In this document: piece by piece, positions 14,981-17,762 of the stretch
Position numbering within the stretch: position 1 is the stretch's first letter
How the letters are laid out: each line of letters begins with the position of its first letter
Source of the DNA: Tannerellaceae bacterium
GTDB taxonomy: Bacteria > Bacteroidota > Bacteroidia > Bacteroidales > Tannerellaceae
Assembly: GCA_031267775.1 (NCBI GenBank)
Contig: JAIRYL010000223.1
Coordinates: 1-17,762, forward strand
Direction: 5' to 3'
DNA length: 17,762 bases
Translations under genes and position numbers: made by a program
Notes under the pieces: generated by a model
What the model saw: only the letters and a program-made list of their open reading frames with translations
What the model was told of the DNA's origin: nothing
Databases searched by the model: none

Positions 14981-15976
14981 TTATTTAAACGTTTCTGTTA
15001 ATTTGCGAATCACGGCCACCGGCGATTTCTTTTCGTATAATATACCGTATAATGCGTTGAGGACAGGCATCTGTACCTGATACCTCCGGTTGATTTCGTA
15101 GATACATTTTACGCCGTAATAGCCCTCGGCAATCATTTCCATTTCCAGTTGAGCCGATTTAACGGAATACCCTTTTCCAATCATGGCGCCAAAGATGCGG
15201 TTTCGGCTAAAGCGCGAATTAGAAGTAACCAGCAAGTCGCCCATATAAACAGAGTCGGTAATATCCCGTTCCACGTGGCAGGCCGCCTCTACAAACCGTC
15301 GCATCTCCTGAACGGCGTTGCAGAGAAATACCGCCTGAAAGTTGTCGCCATATTTCATGCCATGGCAAATACCCGCTACAATGGCGTATACGTTTTTCAA
15401 GACCGAAGCATATTCAATTCCGGCTACGTCCCGGCTGACGATATTTTTAAGGTAATGATTACGGAATACGTCCGACAGCAACCGGATATTGCCGGTATTG
15501 CTACAAGCCAGCGTAAGGTACGACAAACGCTCCATCGCTATTTCTTCCGCATGGCAAGGCCCGCCTATAACCGCTATGTTTTCTTCCGGCACGCCGTAGT
15601 ACTGGACAAAGTAGTCGGTAATCAGCATATTTTCGTCCGGCACCAGGCCTTTAATAGCCGATACGATAAATTTGTCGCGGAGAGACGTTTTTACTTTCTT
15701 CAAATGCTGTTTAAGAAACGGCGAGGGAGTGGCAAATATCAGCGTGTCCGAATCCCGGATCGCCTCGTTGATATTAGAATAGAAATGAATCTTATCCGTA
15801 TCAAACGTAATGCTTGAAATATAGCAAGGGTTATGCCCCAGCAGCTTAAATTCTTCAATCCGGTCCGGCCGGCGCATATACCAGTTGATACTGTTTTCGG
15901 ATGTAAGCACAATCTTGGCCAGGGCAGTCGCCCAGCTTCCGCCCCCCATGATGGTAATTCTTCCGGGCTGCTTCAT
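14981..15976 (-). CDS. gpsA: NAD(P)H-dependent glycerol-3-phosphate dehydrogenase
   Basis: Reduces dihydroxyacetone phosphate to sn-glycerol 3-phosphate, the backbone of membrane phospholipids; cytoplasmic. 331 residues, normal length. The N-terminal dinucleotide-binding motif is ITIMGGGSWATALA (residues 7-20). Next come ATPSPFLKQ at about 82-90, the substrate-site lysine K109 in SAIKG, IGGPCHAEEIA at 137-147, and the catalytic-type lysine K194 in EYASVLKNVYAI. The C-terminal helical domain is complete. It sits between lysS (6-base gap) and pgi (9-base gap) and shares their transcription. Its substrate is one isomerisation away from glycolysis, so it fits functionally with pgi. Confidence 0.96.
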   Translation of the reverse strand: MKQPGRITIMGGGSWATALAKIVLTSENSINWYMRRPDRIEEFKLLGHNPCYISSITFDTDKIHFYSNINEAIRDSDTLIFATPSPFLKQHLKKVKTSLRDKFIVSAIKGLVPDENMLITDYFVQYYGVPEENIAVIGGPCHAEEIAMERLSYLTLACSNTGNIRLLSDVFRNHYLKNIVSRDVAGIEYASVLKNVYAIVAGICHGMKYGDNFQAVFLCNAVQEMRRFVEAACHVERDITDSVYMGDLLVTSNSRFSRNRIFGAMIGKGYSVKSAQLEMEMIAEGYYGVKCIYEINRRYQVQMPVLNALYGILYEKKSPVAVIRKLTETFK

Positions 15977-15982
15977 ACCATT

Positions 15983-17503
15983 TTATTTTAAAGCGTTGTT
16001 TTCCGGGCGCATCTGCGGAAAGAGCAATACCTCCTGTATACTCTCCTGCCCGGTAAGGAACATGGCCAGGCGGTCTATCCCAATCCCCATCCCGCCGGCC
16101 GGCGGCATGCCATACTCTAAGGCGCGAAGAAAATCCTGGTCGATAAACATCGCCTCGTCGTCGCCCTTTTCGCTCAGGCGAAGCTGTTCTTCAAAGCGGA
16201 TACGCTGGTCTACCGGATCGTTCAGTTCCGAGTAAGCGTTCGCCAGTTCTTTGCCGCACACCATCAGTTCAAAACGTTCCGTCAGTTCCGGGTTATCCCG
16301 GCGCTTCTTGGTAAGCGGCGACGTTTCGACCGGATAATCGGTAATAAAAGTAGGCTGAATATAGCGCCCCTCGCAGGTATCGCCAAAAATAGCGTCGATA
16401 AGCTTTCCTTTACCCATCGTATGGTCTTGTTCCACGCCCAGTTGCCGGCACGCCTGGCGAATCTGCTCCTCGTCCATATCCGTAATGTCTACCCCCGTAT
16501 TTTCTTTAATAGCATCAATCATGGGGATACGTTTGTAAGGCGCTTTAAAGTCTATTTCCTTTCCGCCAAAAGAAACCCGCGTCGTTCCGTTTACCACCAG
16601 CGCCACCTTTTCCAGCAGGCGCTCGGTAAAAGCCATCATCCAGTTGTAATCTTTGTAAGCCACGTAAATTTCCAAAACGGTAAATTCGGGATTATGCGTA
16701 CGGTCCATCCCCTCGTTGCGAAAGTTGCGGCTAAACTCGTATACGCCCTCAAAGCCCCCTACAATCAGCCGTTTTAAATAAAGCTCGTTGGCGATGCGCA
16801 GGTAAAAATCCACGTCCAGCGCGTTATGGCGCGTAATAAACGGTCGCGCGGCCGCCCCTCCGGGAATGTTCTGCAATACCGGCGTATCCACCTCCAGGTA
16901 TCCGCGCTCGTTAAAGTATGCGCGCATCGCGTCAAATATCCGGGTACGCTTTATAAAAATATCTTTCACCCCCTCGTTCACCAGCAAATCTACATACCGC
17001 TGCCGATAGCGCTGCTCGGGGTCCTTAAACCCGTCGTACACCGCGCCATCTTTCATTTTCACCACAGGCAGCGGGCGGAGCGATTTGGCCAAAACGGTCA
17101 GCGTTTCGGCATGGATAGATATTTCGCCCGTCTGCGTGCGAAAAACATACCCCTGTACGCCCACAAAATCGCCTATATCAAGCAGTTTCTTAAACACCGT
17201 ATTATACAGCTCCTTATCATCGCCCGGACAAAGCTCGTCGCGCGAGAGATAAACCTGTATCCGCCCCTCGGAATCCTGCAATTCCATAAACGAGGCTTTC
17301 CCCATAATCCGCCGGCTCATAATCCGTCCGGCCACGCTCGCCTGCCGCCGTTCGGCGCCGTCTTTAAAACTTTCTTTTATCTCTTTCGACCATGCATTGG
17401 TTACATACTCTGCCGCCGGATACGGGTCTATGCCCATCAGCCGCAGTTGTTCCATACTGTTCCGCCTGAAAACCTCCTGTTCGCTTCGTTCTGATAAATT
17501 CAT
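15983..17503 (-). CDS. lysS: Lysyl-tRNA synthetase, class II
   Basis: Charges tRNA-Lys with lysine; cytoplasmic homodimer. 506 residues. The N-terminal anticodon-binding OB fold is at about 55-140 (VAGRIMSRRIMGKASFMELQD). The catalytic core has motif 1 around 190-210 (FNERGYLEVDTPVL), motif 2 at about 253-280 (GVYEFSRNFRNEGMDRTHNPEF) and motif 3 at 470-485 with R478 (GGMGIGIDRLAMF). The protein stops soon after LLFPQMRPE, like the 505-residue E. coli enzyme. Bacteroides and Porphyromonas LysS, as I remember them, are about 576 residues with a C-terminal extension that is missing here. First gene of the lysS-gpsA-pgi-HAD operon, with a promoter box 27 bases upstream of the ATG. Confidence 0.96.
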   Translation of the reverse strand: MNLSERSEQEVFRRNSMEQLRLMGIDPYPAAEYVTNAWSKEIKESFKDGAERRQASVAGRIMSRRIMGKASFMELQDSEGRIQVYLSRDELCPGDDKELYNTVFKKLLDIGDFVGVQGYVFRTQTGEISIHAETLTVLAKSLRPLPVVKMKDGAVYDGFKDPEQRYRQRYVDLLVNEGVKDIFIKRTRIFDAMRAYFNERGYLEVDTPVLQNIPGGAAARPFITRHNALDVDFYLRIANELYLKRLIVGGFEGVYEFSRNFRNEGMDRTHNPEFTVLEIYVAYKDYNWMMAFTERLLEKVALVVNGTTRVSFGGKEIDFKAPYKRIPMIDAIKENTGVDITDMDEEQIRQACRQLGVEQDHTMGKGKLIDAIFGDTCEGRYIQPTFITDYPVETSPLTKKRRDNPELTERFELMVCGKELANAYSELNDPVDQRIRFEEQLRLSEKGDDEAMFIDQDFLRALEYGMPPAGGMGIGIDRLAMFLTGQESIQEVLLFPQMRPENNALK

Positions 17504-17529
17504 CGCTTATGTTATTTGAATGACGTGGG

Positions 17530-17537
17530 CAAAAGTA
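17530..17537 (-). promoter_or_regulatory. -7 box (TACTTTTG) of the lysS operon
   Basis: Read on the minus strand, TACTTTTG fits TAnnTTTG exactly and lies 26 bases before the lysS ATG. A TTTTC about 20 bases further upstream is a weak -33 candidate. No leader structure or riboswitch fits in the remaining space. Confidence 0.65.
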
Positions 17538-17566
17538 CAAAACTTTTTCTTATTTGCCGAAAAGCG

Positions 17567-17675
17567 CCCCCGCCCCGAAGGGGAATTGAGAATGGAGAAT
17601 GGAGAATGGAGAATTGAGAATTAAAAATTAAGAATTAAGAATGAAGAATTAAAATAAATCGAACGAAAAAAAGGC
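17567..17675 (+). repeat. Heptamer tract and shared module upstream of lysS
   Basis: Ten consecutive heptamers run from 17583 to 17652 (GAATTGA, three GAATGGA, GAATTGA, then GAATTAA-like variants). CCCCGAAGGGG precedes them and CGAACGAAAAAAAGGC (17660-17675) follows. The same order of parts occurs in reverse complement at 11153-11221. The remaining bases to 17762 are AT-rich; I see no gene start in them. Confidence 0.85.
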
Positions 17676-17762
17676 TACTGAGGTTGGTTTGTTATTTAAA
17701 TTAGGTAGAAATGAGGTTTTTAATCCGACGAAACACGAGAATTGTGTTTGAAAAAATTCGCA

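Noticed and set aside
15149..15817. Long plus-strand frame opposite gpsA (and a similar one opposite lysS at 16826-17494)
   Set aside because: These are antisense shadows of well-supported minus-strand genes, with no recognisable domain.

Overview
The window looks like a chromosomal segment from a member of the Bacteroidales (phylum Bacteroidota). Three lines of evidence agree. Several genes are preceded by the Bacteroides-type -7 box TAnnTTTG, with little or no Shine-Dalgarno signal. A V-type rather than F-type ATPase subunit lies at the left edge. The protein families and gene order (recJ-recQ; tsaC, sugar transferase, ClC and fmt; lysS-gpsA-pgi-HAD) are as I remember them from Bacteroides and Parabacteroides. 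I cannot fix the genus. TGA is used as a normal stop by recQ, the ClC gene and pgi, so the genetic code appears standard.

Layout. Positions 1-247 hold the 3' end of a V-ATPase subunit K gene. It meets recQ head-on at a hairpin terminator that contains the last codons of recQ. recJ and recQ (3938-301) form a two-gene minus-strand DNA-repair operon. A divergent promoter region leads into a tightly packed plus-strand run: tsaC, an undecaprenyl-phosphate sugar-1-phosphate transferase, a ClC-type chloride transporter with two CBS domains, fmt, and oxyR (4157-9854). After a 1.5-kb gene-free region comes guaA (11346-12866), which converges on a minus-strand operon lysS-gpsA-pgi-HAD phosphatase (17503-12888). 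The HAD gene is interrupted by an in-frame TGA. The last 260 bases hold the lysS promoter and a heptamer repeat tract.

The unusual part is 9855-11345, between oxyR and guaA. It contains a 32-bp perfect palindrome, a short degenerate tandem repeat, and a candidate small RNA of about 80 nt with its own promoter and terminator. Next comes an 834-bp block bounded by 35-bp inverted repeats (33/35 identical). Inside that block are a 353-bp array of about 17 units with 21-bp periodicity carrying nine TACGTA cores, a GC-rich 40-bp duplication, and inverted heptamer tracts. One module from this block recurs 6 kb away, upstream of lysS. I found no convincing protein gene in the region. The array and its inverted-repeat frame are the best candidates for something undescribed.

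Functionally, the coding genes are housekeeping: DNA repair (RecJ, RecQ), tRNA modification and charging (TsaC, Fmt, LysS), nucleotide synthesis (GuaA), glycolysis and lipid precursors (Pgi, GpsA), envelope glycan priming, anion transport and peroxide response (OxyR). Base composition is uneven: sampled 60-base stretches range from 21/60 G+C (5101-5160) to 43/60 (14281-14340).
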